A DNA stretch of 64,000 nt, from contig NZ_JAENJH010000003.1 in assembly GCF_016595675.1 (NCBI RefSeq), positions 1 to 64,000 of the forward strand, written 5' to 3'. Below are positions 1 to 7,414 of this stretch, piece after piece (within the stretch, counting starts at the first letter, position 1; each line of letters starts with the position of its first letter). Position numbers and translations under genes: made by a program. The DNA is from Prauserella cavernicola. GTDB lineage: Bacteria; Actinomycetota; Actinomycetes; Mycobacteriales; Pseudonocardiaceae. The notes beneath the pieces are model-generated. The model did no database searches, was not told the DNA's origin, and worked only from the letters and a program-made list of their open reading frames with translations.

Positions 1-7
1 GGGACAC

Positions 8-67
8 GAAGGCCTCCGGTTCGTGAAGCGGTTCCTCGACAGCTCCACTTCACAACCAGAGGCCTTC
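8..67. repeat. Imperfect inverted repeat at the window edge
   Basis: Positions 8-28 and 48-67 form a 20-21 bp inverted repeat with one substitution and one inserted base, separated by about 19 bases. It could be the terminator of a gene lying before the window or the edge of a mobile element. No gene is recognisable in the first 120 bases, so its role is not decided. Confidence 0.5.
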
Positions 68-128
68 GCCTGTCTCAACGACAAGCCGACATCAACCCAA
101 CCCCGAACAACGTCCCTGGACATCACAC

Positions 129-168
129 CTAGCCGACCCCTAGCCGACCCCTGACCGACCCCTAGGGG
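129..168 (+). promoter_or_regulatory. 11-bp tandem repeat upstream of the sensor kinase
   Basis: Three consecutive copies of an 11-base unit (ctagccgaccc, the third with ctgac in place of ctagc) occupy 129-161, and a fourth begins at 162. The end forms the perfect palindrome CCCCTAGGGG at 159-168. The spacing equals one helical turn, so bound proteins would line up on one DNA face. It lies 57 bases before the kinase start, which suits an autoregulatory site for the NarL-type regulator encoded next. The role is inferred; the repeat itself is directly visible. Confidence 0.6.
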
Positions 169-224
169 CAACGGCGGGGTCTTTCCCGGATGTCGCCGGT
201 CGCGGGCTCTGCCAAGGTCAGGCC

Positions 225-1301
225 ATGCCGATCGCCCTGTCCTCGCGGGCGCGCGACGCCGGTCTCGCGCTCGGGTTCGCCGTGCTCGTCGTCGGCGCAA
301 CGCTCGCGAACGCGCGCCTGCACGGCGCCTCGATCACCCCGCTGGAGCTGGCGCCGCTGCTCGCGGGCTGCGCGGCTCTGGCCGTGCGCCGGCGCCACCC
401 GGTGGCGGTCGCGGCGGTGACGCTGGCGGCCTCTGCCGTGCACTACGCGACCGTGGAGCCAGACGGTCCGATCCTGCTCACGTTCGTGGTCGCGCTCTAC
501 ACCGTCGCGGCACAGGGTCACCTGCGGGCGGCCGTCGTGCTCGGCGGGACCGCGCTGGCGGCCACCGCCTACGGTGAGTTCGCCACCCCCGTCCGGCACG
601 TCGGCGACGCGGGACTGGCGATGCTCGCGGGCTGGCTCGTCGCGAGCATCGCGCTCGGCCGCGCTCGCCGCACGCACGTCGCCTACCTGCACGAGGCGGA
701 GCGGCGCGCGGCCACCGAGGAGCGGCTGCGCATCGCGAGGGAACTGCACGACACGCTCGGCCACCACCTCTCGCTCATCACCGTGCAGGCGGGCGCCGCA
801 CTGCACCGGCCGGACGAGCAGACGTCGCTGCGGGCGCTGACGGTGATCAAGCAATCCAGCAGGGACACGCTCGGCGAGCTGCGCTCGACGCTGGGCGTGC
901 TGCGCGGCGATCGGCCCGCCCCGCCCGGACTGGCCACTGTGGACACCCTGGTGGAGCAGGCCCGCGCCACCGGGCTCACCGTGACGATCGAGGTGGACGG
1001 CGAACGCACCGAGCTGCCACCCGAACTCGACCTCACGGCGTACCGGCTGGTGCAGGAGGCACTGACCAACGTCCGCAGGCACGCCGACGCCAGTACCGCG
1101 ACCGTGCGCATCCACTACGCGCGCAGGGAGCTGCGCGTGGAGGTGATCGACGACGGCAGGGGCGGCACGGCCGACCCCGGCCACGGGATCAGGGGTATGA
1201 GCGAGCGCGTGCGGCTGCTCGGCGGCGACCTCAGCGCCGGGGGCCGCGCGGGCGGCGGATACCGGGTGAGCGCACGGCTCCCGGCGGGAGCACTCGGATG
1301 A
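225..1301 (+). CDS. Two-component sensor histidine kinase, NarL-partner type (HisKA_3)
   Basis: This 358-residue membrane kinase autophosphorylates and passes phosphate to the response regulator that follows. Residues 12-145 are hydrophobic with about four to five membrane segments and no large external domain. The dimerisation and phosphoacceptor helix carries RIARELHDTLGHH with His175 as the acceptor. The ATP-binding domain shows an N-box (LTNVRRHADAS), a G1 box (VIDDGRGG) and a G2 box (GHGIRGMSERV). The ATG at 225 follows an AAGG seven bases upstream. Its stop overlaps the next start by four bases (ATGA), so the pair is translationally coupled. The signal sensed is unknown; co-location with an MMPL exporter suggests envelope or drug stress. 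Confidence 0.9.
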   Translation: MPIALSSRARDAGLALGFAVLVVGATLANARLHGASITPLELAPLLAGCAALAVRRRHPVAVAAVTLAASAVHYATVEPDGPILLTFVVALYTVAAQGHLRAAVVLGGTALAATAYGEFATPVRHVGDAGLAMLAGWLVASIALGRARRTHVAYLHEAERRAATEERLRIARELHDTLGHHLSLITVQAGAALHRPDEQTSLRALTVIKQSSRDTLGELRSTLGVLRGDRPAPPGLATVDTLVEQARATGLTVTIEVDGERTELPPELDLTAYRLVQEALTNVRRHADASTATVRIHYARRELRVEVIDDGRGGTADPGHGIRGMSERVRLLGGDLSAGGRAGGGYRVSARLPAGALG

Positions 1302-1981
1302 TCCGCGTACTGCTTGCCGACGACCAGACCCTCGTGCGCGCGGGATTTCGCTCCATCCTGGACGGTGAGGACGACATCTCCGTGGTCGCCGAGGCCGCCG
1401 ACGGCGAGCAGGCCGTGCGGCTCACTCGCGAGCACCGGCCCGACGTGGTGCTCATGGACGTCCAGATGCCCGGCAGTGACGGGCTCGAGGCCACCCGCCG
1501 GATCGCCGCCGACGAACGCCTCGCCGGCATCAGGGTCGTCATCCTCACCACCTACGACGTCGACGAGTACGTCTACGGCGCGCTCCGCGCGGGCGCGAGC
1601 GGCTTCCTGGTCAAGGACACCGAGCCCGCGGAGCTGGCCCACGCCGTGCGCGTGGTCGCCAGGGGCGACGCGCTGCTGGCGCCCACGGTGACCCGCAGGC
1701 TCATCGCGGAGTTCGCGGGCCGGGTGTCGCGGCCGGAACCGAGCCCGCGGCTCAACGCGCTGACCGAACGCGAACGCGAGGTGACCGCGCTCGTCGCCGC
1801 GGGACTGTCCAACGACGAGATCGCCGCGCGCCTCGTCCTCTCGCCCGCCACGGCGAAGACGCACGTCAGCCGCATCATGACCAAGCTGGCGGTGCGCGAC
1901 CGCGCGCAGCTGGTGGTGCTGGCCTACGAGTCGGCGATGGTGACGCCCGGCTGGTTGTCCTCGGACGGTCGACCCCGGTAG
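1298..1981 (+). CDS. Response regulator, NarL/FixJ family
   Basis: This 227-residue cytoplasmic DNA-binding protein is the partner of the preceding kinase. The receiver domain (about residues 1-120) has the acidic pair Asp8-Asp9, phosphoacceptor Asp54 in VVLMDVQMPG, Thr84 and Lys106. A LuxR-type helix-turn-helix spans about residues 153-212 (LTEREREV ... SNDEIAARL ... ATAKTHVSRIMTKL). Length and layout are normal for the family. Likely targets are its own promoter, where an 11-bp tandem repeat sits, and the MMPL gene immediately downstream. A 14-bp palindrome of gtccc/gggac arms (1990-2003) lies between this gene and the exporter. Confidence 0.92.
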   Translation: MIRVLLADDQTLVRAGFRSILDGEDDISVVAEAADGEQAVRLTREHRPDVVLMDVQMPGSDGLEATRRIAADERLAGIRVVILTTYDVDEYVYGALRAGASGFLVKDTEPAELAHAVRVVARGDALLAPTVTRRLIAEFAGRVSRPEPSPRLNALTEREREVTALVAAGLSNDEIAARLVLSPATAKTHVSRIMTKLAVRDRAQLVVLAYESAMVTPGWLSSDGRPR

Positions 1982-1989
1982 TACGGGAT

Positions 1990-2003
1990 GTCCCGCAGGG
2001 GAC
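1990..2003 (+). promoter_or_regulatory. Short palindrome before the MMPL gene
   Basis: GTCCC and GGGAC arms separated by four bases lie in the 95-base gap between the response regulator and the exporter. The position fits an operator, but the arms are short and chance occurrence is possible in DNA this G+C-rich. Confidence 0.3.
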
Positions 2004-2076
2004 GACCTCGGTGGTACTCCGCTTCGGTACCCGCGCCGGACGCGCCGCGGCAGGACAGCCGCGCACGCTGCGCAGC

Positions 2077-4194
2077 ATGAACACACCAACGTTGTCCGGC
2101 AGCCGGCTCACCCGGCTCGCCGCCTGGGCCCAGCGGCGGCACTGGCTCGCGCTGGGACTGTGGATCGCGGTACTGGCCGCGATCACCGTGACCTCGCAGG
2201 CGCTCGGCGCCGACTATCGCGACGACCACTCGCTGCCGGGAACCGAGTCGCAGCAGGTGATCGAGACCTTCGAGCGCGAAGCCCCCGCCGAGCAGGGCGA
2301 GACCGTGCAGCTGGTGCTCGCTCACGACGACGGCGTCGCGCAACAGCGGGACCGAGTCGAGGCGTTGCTGCGCGAGGTCGCAGCGCTGCCTCACATCGCG
2401 GGGGTGCAGAGCCCGTTCGCGACGCCCGGCGCGGTCTCGGCCGACGGCACCATCGCCTACGCCACCGTGGCGCTCGACGCGGACACTCCGGCCGAGGACG
2501 TGCGCGCGCTCGTCGGCGCCGGAGAGTCGGCCGCGGGTGACGGGCTCGACGTCGCGTTCGGCGGCGACCCGGTGCGCGAGGCGGAGGAAGGCGGTGGCGG
2601 GGCCGCGGAGGGCGCCGGAATCCTCGCCGCGCTGGTGATCCTGGTCCTGATGTTCGGCTCGCTGCTCGCCGCGGCGGTTCCCGTGCTCACCGCTGTGCTC
2701 GCCGTCGGCAGCACGATCGGCGTGATCGGGCTGGTCTCGTGGCTGGTCGACATGCCCTCCTACGCGCCGCCGCTGATGATGCTCGTCGGAATCGGCGTCG
2801 GCATCGACTACGCGCTGCTGATCTTCTCCCGGTTCAGAGGTGAGCTGCTCGCGGGCCGCGACCGGCAGCAGGCCGCCAGGGTCGCGCTCGACACAGCGGG
2901 CCGTTCGGTGCTCTTCGCGGGCTGCACCGTGATCATCGCGCTGCTCGGTCTGCTCGCTCTGGGCCTCGGCTCCCTGCGCGGAGTCGCGTTCGCGGTCGCA
3001 CTGACGGTGCTGGTCACGATGATCGCCTCGATCACGCTGCTGCCCGCGCTGCTCAGCGTCTTCGGGCGTCGCATCGAACGCAGGATCGTCGCGAGGGCAA
3101 GCCGTCGCGAGCAGGGCAGGCGCTGGCGCTCGCTCGCGAGCGCGGTGCAGCGGCGGCCGGTCGTCCCGCTGGTCGTCTCGCTCGCCGCGCTCGGCGCGCT
3201 GTCGCTGCCCGCGCTGGACCTGCGGCTCGGGTTCGCCGATGCGGGCAACGACCCGCAGGGCTCGACCAGCAGGCAGGCCTACGACCTGCTCGCCGAGGGC
3301 TTCGGAGCCGGAGTCAACGGCCCGTTGATCGTTGTGGCCGAGGGCGGAGCGGCGGCGGCGGAGGAGGCCGCGGCCGTGCTCGAGCGGACCCCCGGCGTCG
3401 CGAGCGCGACCCCGCCGCAGTCGCTGTCTCCCGAGGTGTCGACGGTTGTCGTCTTCCCCGACAGCGCGCCACAGGACGCGGCCACGCACGAACTCGTCGA
3501 ACGGCTGCGGGCCGACGTCCTGCCCGGCGTTGCCGAACGCACCGGCGCGACGTTGCTCGTCGGAGGATCGGTGGCCGCCGCCGACGACTTCGCCGCGGCC
3601 GTCAGCGACCGGCTACCGCTGTTCATCCTCGTCGTGGTGGGCCTGTCGGCACTGCTGCTGGCCGCGGTGTTCCGTTCGGTGCTCATCCCGCTCAAGGCCG
3701 CGGTGCTGAACCTGCTCAGCATCGGCGCGAGCCTCGGTGTCATCACGCTCGTGTTCGGGCAGGGCCTGTTCGGCGTGCAGCCGGGACCCATCGAAGCGTT
3801 CGTGCCCGTGATGATCTTCGCGATCGTCTTCGGGCTCTCGATGGACTACGAGGTGTTCCTCGTGGCGCGCATGCACGAGGAGTGGCGCCGCACGCGCGAC
3901 GCCGGACACGCCGTGCGCGAGGGCCTTGCCGCCACCGGCGGGGTCATCACGGCCGCGGCGGCGATCATGATCGTGGTCTTCGGCGCGTTCGTGCTCAGTC
4001 CCGACCGGATGCTCCAGCAGTTCGGTCTCGGCCTGGCCGTGGCGGTACTGCTCGACGCGTTCGTGATCCGCTGCCTGATCGTGCCCGCGGTGATGCGGCT
4101 GTTCGGCGAGCGGGCGTGGTGGCTGCCGCGCAGGCTCTCGCGCGCGTTGCCCGAGGTGAAGCTGGAACGCGACGAGGTGGGCGTCAGTTCGTGA
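2077..4194 (+). CDS. MMPL family (RND superfamily) transporter
   Basis: This 705-residue inner-membrane protein has two repeated halves, each with a first membrane helix, an external domain and a cluster of about five helices. The first helix lies near residues 22-41. Conserved features include GIGVGIDYALLIFSRFR in the first half and FGLSMDYEVFLVARMHEEW in the second, which carry the charged residues of the proton relay. Such proteins export lipids, drugs or other hydrophobic molecules with proton energy; mycobacterial MmpL and Bacillus YdfJ are relatives. The ATG at 2077 is preferred over an upstream GTG at 2011 because the protein then begins just before helix one. The preceding two-component system is its likely controller. 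The substrate cannot be predicted. Confidence 0.9.
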   Translation: MNTPTLSGSRLTRLAAWAQRRHWLALGLWIAVLAAITVTSQALGADYRDDHSLPGTESQQVIETFEREAPAEQGETVQLVLAHDDGVAQQRDRVEALLREVAALPHIAGVQSPFATPGAVSADGTIAYATVALDADTPAEDVRALVGAGESAAGDGLDVAFGGDPVREAEEGGGGAAEGAGILAALVILVLMFGSLLAAAVPVLTAVLAVGSTIGVIGLVSWLVDMPSYAPPLMMLVGIGVGIDYALLIFSRFRGELLAGRDRQQAARVALDTAGRSVLFAGCTVIIALLGLLALGLGSLRGVAFAVALTVLVTMIASITLLPALLSVFGRRIERRIVARASRREQGRRWRSLASAVQRRPVVPLVVSLAALGALSLPALDLRLGFADAGNDPQGSTSRQAYDLLAEGFGAGVNGPLIVVAEGGAAAAEEAAAVLERTPGVASATPPQSLSPEVSTVVVFPDSAPQDAATHELVERLRADVLPGVAERTGATLLVGGSVAAADDFAAAVSDRLPLFILVVVGLSALLLAAVFRSVLIPLKAAVLNLLSIGASLGVITLVFGQGLFGVQPGPIEAFVPVMIFAIVFGLSMDYEVFLVARMHEEWRRTRDAGHAVREGLAATGGVITAAAAIMIVVFGAFVLSPDRMLQQFGLGLAVAVLLDAFVIRCLIVPAVMRLFGERAWWLPRRLSRALPEVKLERDEVGVSS

Positions 4195-4567
4195 CCTCGT
4201 GCAGGCACAGCACGTTGCCCTCGGAGTCGTGGAACCAGGCGGCTCGCTCGTCTCCGAGGGTGGCGATGTGGTCGACGGTGCGCAGCTCGTCGCTGTCGAT
4301 GTCGGTGAACTCGACGCCGTGCCCCTCCAGCTCCTTGATCTCGGCGGGCAGGTCGTCGACCTCGAAGCTGAGCGCGGTGTGCTCGCTCTGTGTGCCCTCG
4401 GGCATCGGCCGCAGGGCGAGCACGTCGCCCGCGCCCGCGTTGAAGTAGACCGAGCCGTCGGGGCTCGCGCCCGTGCGCTCGAGGCCGAGCGACTCGGCGT
4501 AGAACCGGCTGGCGCGCTCCACGTCGGTCACCGGCAGCAGGGTGGTGATCATCGATCGGGTGAGCAT
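4184..4567 (-). CDS. VOC (glyoxalase/bleomycin-resistance fold) protein
   Basis: This 127-residue protein has the paired beta-alpha-beta-beta-beta layout of the vicinal oxygen chelate superfamily: LPVTDVERASRFYAESLG near the N-terminus and AAWFHDSEGNVLCLHE at the C-terminus. It probably works as a dimer binding a metal or small ligand, but no substrate can be named. The ATG at 4567 has GAGGAGG five bases upstream; an in-frame ATG seven codons earlier has no better site. Its end overlaps the converging MMPL gene by 11 bases, so neither gene has room for a dedicated terminator. Confidence 0.8.
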   Translation of the reverse strand: MLTRSMITTLLPVTDVERASRFYAESLGLERTGASPDGSVYFNAGAGDVLALRPMPEGTQSEHTALSFEVDDLPAEIKELEGHGVEFTDIDSDELRTVDHIATLGDERAAWFHDSEGNVLCLHEVTN

Positions 4568-4625
4568 GGTGGCCTCCTCACCGGCCATGCTCCGCTCGAT
4601 CCGGGGGCCGCGGCGGCCCGGTTTT

Positions 4626-5081
4626 TCACGTCGGGGCGTTGGCTTCGCGCAGGGTGCGCATGGCCTCGGCGAGCGACTCGGAGGCCTGCGGACCCAGCGG
4701 CTCGAGCACGGTTCTGCGCAGGATGTCCGCGCACGCCTTGCGGGCCTGCTCGGCCACGTCGGCGCCGTGCTCGGTCAGGCAGGCGTAGGTGACGCGCCGG
4801 TCGGCGGAGCTGGGCACCCGGTGGATGAGATCGGCGGCGGCGAGCCGGTCGGCGACCTTGGTGAACCCGCCGCTGGACAGCGCCGCTTCCTTGGCGAGCC
4901 GGGTCATCGGCATGCGGTTCTCGGGGGAGCGGACGAGCCGCAGCAGGATGTCGAACGAGGCGGGCGCGAGGTCGAAGCGGTCGGCGATCTCGCCCATCAG
5001 CCGGTCCTGCGTCGCCAGGTAGCCCTCGATCACGAGGCCCCACCAGGTCACGATCTCGTCGTCGTCGGGTTCGGTCGGCAC
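4626..5081 (-). CDS. MarR family transcriptional regulator
   Basis: This 151-residue dimeric winged-helix regulator shows the MarR core: FDILLRLVRSPENRMPMTRLAKEA, then the recognition helix SSGGFTKVADRLAAADLI and the wing VPSSADRRVTYACLTEHG. The GTG start at 5081 gives a normal family length; longer upstream frames would run into the divergent promoter. It is divergent from an mhqO-like dioxygenase and an mhqD-like hydrolase, the arrangement seen for quinone-responsive MarR regulators such as Bacillus MhqR. It is therefore a likely repressor of those two genes, released by quinones or electrophiles. That ligand is inference. Confidence 0.85.
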   Translation of the reverse strand: MPTEPDDDEIVTWWGLVIEGYLATQDRLMGEIADRFDLAPASFDILLRLVRSPENRMPMTRLAKEAALSSGGFTKVADRLAAADLIHRVPSSADRRVTYACLTEHGADVAEQARKACADILRRTVLEPLGPQASESLAEAMRTLREANAPT

Positions 5082-5117
5082 GCGCCGAGTGTAGCGCAGT
5101 TGTCTTCTGGAAATATA

Positions 5118-5149
5118 TCTTGCGAGCGAGAGGTTATCGGGTCTAGCTT
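5118..5149 (+). promoter_or_regulatory. Promoter of the dioxygenase operon with overlapping palindromic operator
   Basis: A -35-like TTGCGA (5120-5125) and -10-like TAGCTT (5144-5149) are separated by 18 bases, placing the transcript start near 5156. A 14-base near-palindrome, TCTTGCGAGCGAGA (5118-5131), covers the -35 element and matches the size and style of MarR operators. Binding there would block the dioxygenase promoter and could also repress the divergent regulator gene. Confidence 0.55.
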
Positions 5150-5178
5150 GGAAGAATCCGCTCCCAAGGAGGGAAGCC

Positions 5179-6144
5179 ATGTCGTTCCAGACCAGCGGCT
5201 TGCACCACGTCACCGCCATTGGAGGGGACCCGCAGCGCAACGCCGACTTCTACCTGCGAACGCTGGGGTTGCGGCTCGTGAAGACCACGGTCAACTTCGA
5301 CGACCCTGGCACCTACCACCTCTACTACGGCGACGAGTCCGGCAAACCAGGCTCGCTGCTCACCTTCTTCCCGTGGAAGGACGCACCGAGCGGGCGCCTC
5401 GGCACCGGCCAGGCCACCACCACCTCGTTCTCCGTTCCGGAGCGTTCGCTGGGGTGGTGGAAGAAGCACCTCGAGGCATCGGGTGTCACGACCGGCGACA
5501 TCGTCAGCCGCGACGCGGAGGAGGTGCTCACCTTCCGTGACCCCGACGGCCTCGTGCTCGCGCTCGTCGCCCACCAGCAGGGCGACCCGCGCGACCCGTG
5601 GGACACCGCGCTGGTGCCCGGCGAGCACGCCATCCGCGGCCTGCACTCCGTGACCATGTCCGTGACGCGCGAGGACGCCACCGCGGGCACCCTCACCGAG
5701 GACCTCGGGCTGTCGTTCGCCGAACAGGACAGCAACCGCTTCCGGTTCAGTGCGGGCGAGGGTGGCCCTGGCGCGACCGTGGACGTGCTGGTGACGCCGG
5801 ACGCCCCGAGGGGACTCGTCGCCGCGGGCACCGTGCACCACGTGGCGTGGCGGGCGCCGGACGAGGGCACCCAGGTGGCGTGGCGCGAGGAGCTCGTCGA
5901 CCGCGGCGTCGGCGTCACGTCCATCCTCGACCGCCAGTACTTCCGCTCGATCTACTTCCGCGAGCCGGGCGGCACCCTGCTGGAGATCGCCACCGACCAG
6001 CCGGGCTTCTCGATCGACGAGCCGCTGCTGGAGCTCGGCCGTGCGCTCAAGCTGCCGCCGTGGCTCGAGCCCGACCGCGAGCAGATCGAGGCGATGCTGC
6101 CGAAGCTCGACCTGCCCTCCGAGAACAACCCGGTGCGGGCATGA
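5179..6144 (+). CDS. mhqO: Ring-cleaving dioxygenase, MhqO/LinE-like VOC protein
   Basis: This 321-residue cytoplasmic protein contains two VOC modules. The N-terminal module starts GLHHVTAIGGDPQRNADFY and the second contains GLHSVTMSV and GTVHHVAWRAPDE. The expected metal ligands are a His in LHHVTAI (about residue 9-10), a His in VHHVAW and a Glu in GGTLLEIATDQPGFS. Homologues open hydroquinone or catechol rings during detoxification of quinones. The ATG follows AAGGAGGG with good spacing. The stop overlaps the next gene by four bases (ATGA), and the divergent MarR gene is the probable repressor. The symbol rests on family resemblance; the true substrate is untested. Confidence 0.85.
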   Translation: MSFQTSGLHHVTAIGGDPQRNADFYLRTLGLRLVKTTVNFDDPGTYHLYYGDESGKPGSLLTFFPWKDAPSGRLGTGQATTTSFSVPERSLGWWKKHLEASGVTTGDIVSRDAEEVLTFRDPDGLVLALVAHQQGDPRDPWDTALVPGEHAIRGLHSVTMSVTREDATAGTLTEDLGLSFAEQDSNRFRFSAGEGGPGATVDVLVTPDAPRGLVAAGTVHHVAWRAPDEGTQVAWREELVDRGVGVTSILDRQYFRSIYFREPGGTLLEIATDQPGFSIDEPLLELGRALKLPPWLEPDREQIEAMLPKLDLPSENNPVRA

Positions 6145-6755
6145 GCGGCCTGTCGCTCGACCACCGATTCGTCGAAGGTGAGCAGCACGCGCCGGTGCTG
6201 TTGCTGCTGCACGGCACGGGCAGCAGTCCCGAGGACATCCTCACCCTCGGCAAGGAGCTGAGCCCCTCGTCGCCGATGCTCGCGCCGGCCGGTCCCGTCT
6301 CGGAGAACGGGGCGGCACGCTGGTTCCGCAGGCTGGCGGAGGGCGTGTTCGACGTCGAGGACGTGCGGGTGCGGGCCGAGCAGCTCGCGGAGTTCGTGCT
6401 CGCCGCAAGGGAGAAGTACGGGCTCACCGACCGCAGGCTCGTCGCCGCCGGGTTCTCCAACGGCGCCAACATCGCGGCGGCCGTGACCCTGCTGCGGCCC
6501 GATGTGCTCACCGAGGCGGTATTGTTCGCGGCGATGCTGCCGGTGCCGGACCCGCCCTCGCACAACCTCGGCGGTTCGCGGGTCTACCTGTCCAATGGCA
6601 GGCGCGACCCGATGGCCCCGCTGGCGTCCAGTGAAGAGCTCGTGGAGGTGCTGCGCGAGCGCGACGCCGAGGTGACGGAGCACTGGCACCACGGCGGCCA
6701 CCAGATCACCCTGCCCGGGCTGCAGGCGGCGAAGGCCTGGCTGACCGAACCCTGA
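6141..6755 (+). CDS. mhqD: Alpha/beta hydrolase, MhqD/phospholipase-carboxylesterase type
   Basis: This 204-residue serine hydrolase has an oxyanion-hole strand (LLLLHGTGS), nucleophile Ser106 in GFSNGAN, Asp156 in NGRRDPMAP and His187 in GGHQ, a complete catalytic triad. It lacks a signal peptide and should be cytoplasmic. It is coupled to the dioxygenase through a four-base ATGA overlap. The same dioxygenase-hydrolase pairing occurs in Bacillus mhq genes, where it handles quinone adducts. A longer frame extends upstream inside the dioxygenase gene but has no independent support, so the start at 6141 is preferred. Confidence 0.85.
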   Translation: MSGLSLDHRFVEGEQHAPVLLLLHGTGSSPEDILTLGKELSPSSPMLAPAGPVSENGAARWFRRLAEGVFDVEDVRVRAEQLAEFVLAAREKYGLTDRRLVAAGFSNGANIAAAVTLLRPDVLTEAVLFAAMLPVPDPPSHNLGGSRVYLSNGRRDPMAPLASSEELVEVLRERDAEVTEHWHHGGHQITLPGLQAAKAWLTEP

Positions 6756-6772
6756 CCCGCCCCGCCCCCAGC

Positions 6773-6827
6773 CGCGGTGAAGGGCACCTTCCGTGCGTTG
6801 AACGCAGGAAAGGTGCCCTTCACCGCG
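6773..6827. repeat. 55-bp palindromic intergenic element, copy 1
   Basis: A nearly perfect inverted repeat carries the arm gcggtgaagggcacctt and its complement around a short centre. It lies 18 bases after the hydrolase stop, so it can act as a terminator. A second copy with the same gtgaagggcacctt core occurs at 31485-31543, between a MarR gene and an ion-channel gene. Two copies with the same sequence show a dispersed element rather than two unrelated terminators. Confidence 0.75.
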
Positions 6828-6988
6828 TTCGGGCTAACCCACAGTTCATGATCCATTTGCGTTTTCGTGGGACGCGAATGTCCGAATTGCTGGGTCGAAT
6901 GGCGTAGTCGCCAATAGTCGAATCGGGGTGCCTGATTTTTCGCGAACTATGCTGATTACTCTTTCAATGGCGCGGGGGAAGGTACACG

Positions 6989-7102
6989 ATGAACTTCGGT
7001 GACATGGTCGACTGCCCGCGGTGTCACGGCTCCGGGCTCGCACCCAACCGAAAGGATCCCTGTGGCAACTGCGGAGGACTCGGGCAAGTCCCCAGGTCGT
7101 GA
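6989..7102 (+). CDS. 37-residue protein with two CxxCxGxG-type zinc motifs
   Basis: This tiny protein contains CPRCHGSG (from residue 9) and CGNCGGLG (from residue 25), the two-knuckle pattern of the DnaJ-type zinc ribbon reduced almost to the motif alone. The ATG at 6989 comes soon after a GGGGGAAGG tract with about eight bases of spacing, a good ribosome site. The upstream 130 bases are distinctly richer in A+T than the surrounding DNA. Its last 41 bases overlap the start of the next gene in another frame, which implies coupled translation. Four cysteines would bind one zinc. Its function is unknown; it could be an adaptor or RNA/protein-binding module. Confidence 0.6.
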   Translation: MNFGDMVDCPRCHGSGLAPNRKDPCGNCGGLGQVPRS

Positions 7103-7391
7103 AGGCTGTCCGCTCTGCCGGGGAACCGGGACGTTGTCGTGGCAGCAGCCGCAGGGAAACCCGGGATTGGTCCGTACGATCGAAATGCCCTGCCCGCATG
7201 GTTGCGGTGAGTATTGGAAACACCCGCGCGCAGAACGCGATCGGGTGGTCGAAACACCGGTCCCCGAAAAATCGACGCCGGAGCGTGTTCGAGGGAACGC
7301 CGACGAAGCGAACCGGATCGGCGCGGACTTCATTCAGGGTGCACTTCGAAACTGGGGTTTCCTCGACGGCGAGCGCGGCCGCCGTTCGTAG
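7062..7391 (+). CDS. Small protein with DnaJ-like zinc motif, function unknown
   Basis: This 109-residue protein starts at a GTG preceded by GAAAGGA. It carries CPLCRGTG (residues about 15-22) followed by CPHGCGEYW (about 43-51), again a four-cysteine zinc-ribbon pattern, and then a charged linker and a helix ending GADFIQGALRNWGFLDG. The gene overlaps the preceding 37-residue zinc gene by 41 bases and ends 23 bases before the Abi-alpha gene, so the three probably form one transcript. I do not recognise the family. The duplication of the CxxCxGxG theme in two overlapping frames is unusual. Confidence 0.7.
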   Translation: MATAEDSGKSPGREGCPLCRGTGTLSWQQPQGNPGLVRTIEMPCPHGCGEYWKHPRAERDRVVETPVPEKSTPERVRGNADEANRIGADFIQGALRNWGFLDGERGRRS

Positions 7392-7414
7392 TACGGGGCA
7401 GTAACATCACCGAC

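Noticed and set aside
1-120. End of an insertion sequence or transposase
   Set aside because: An inverted repeat is present, but no transposase motif or target duplication can be seen within the window.
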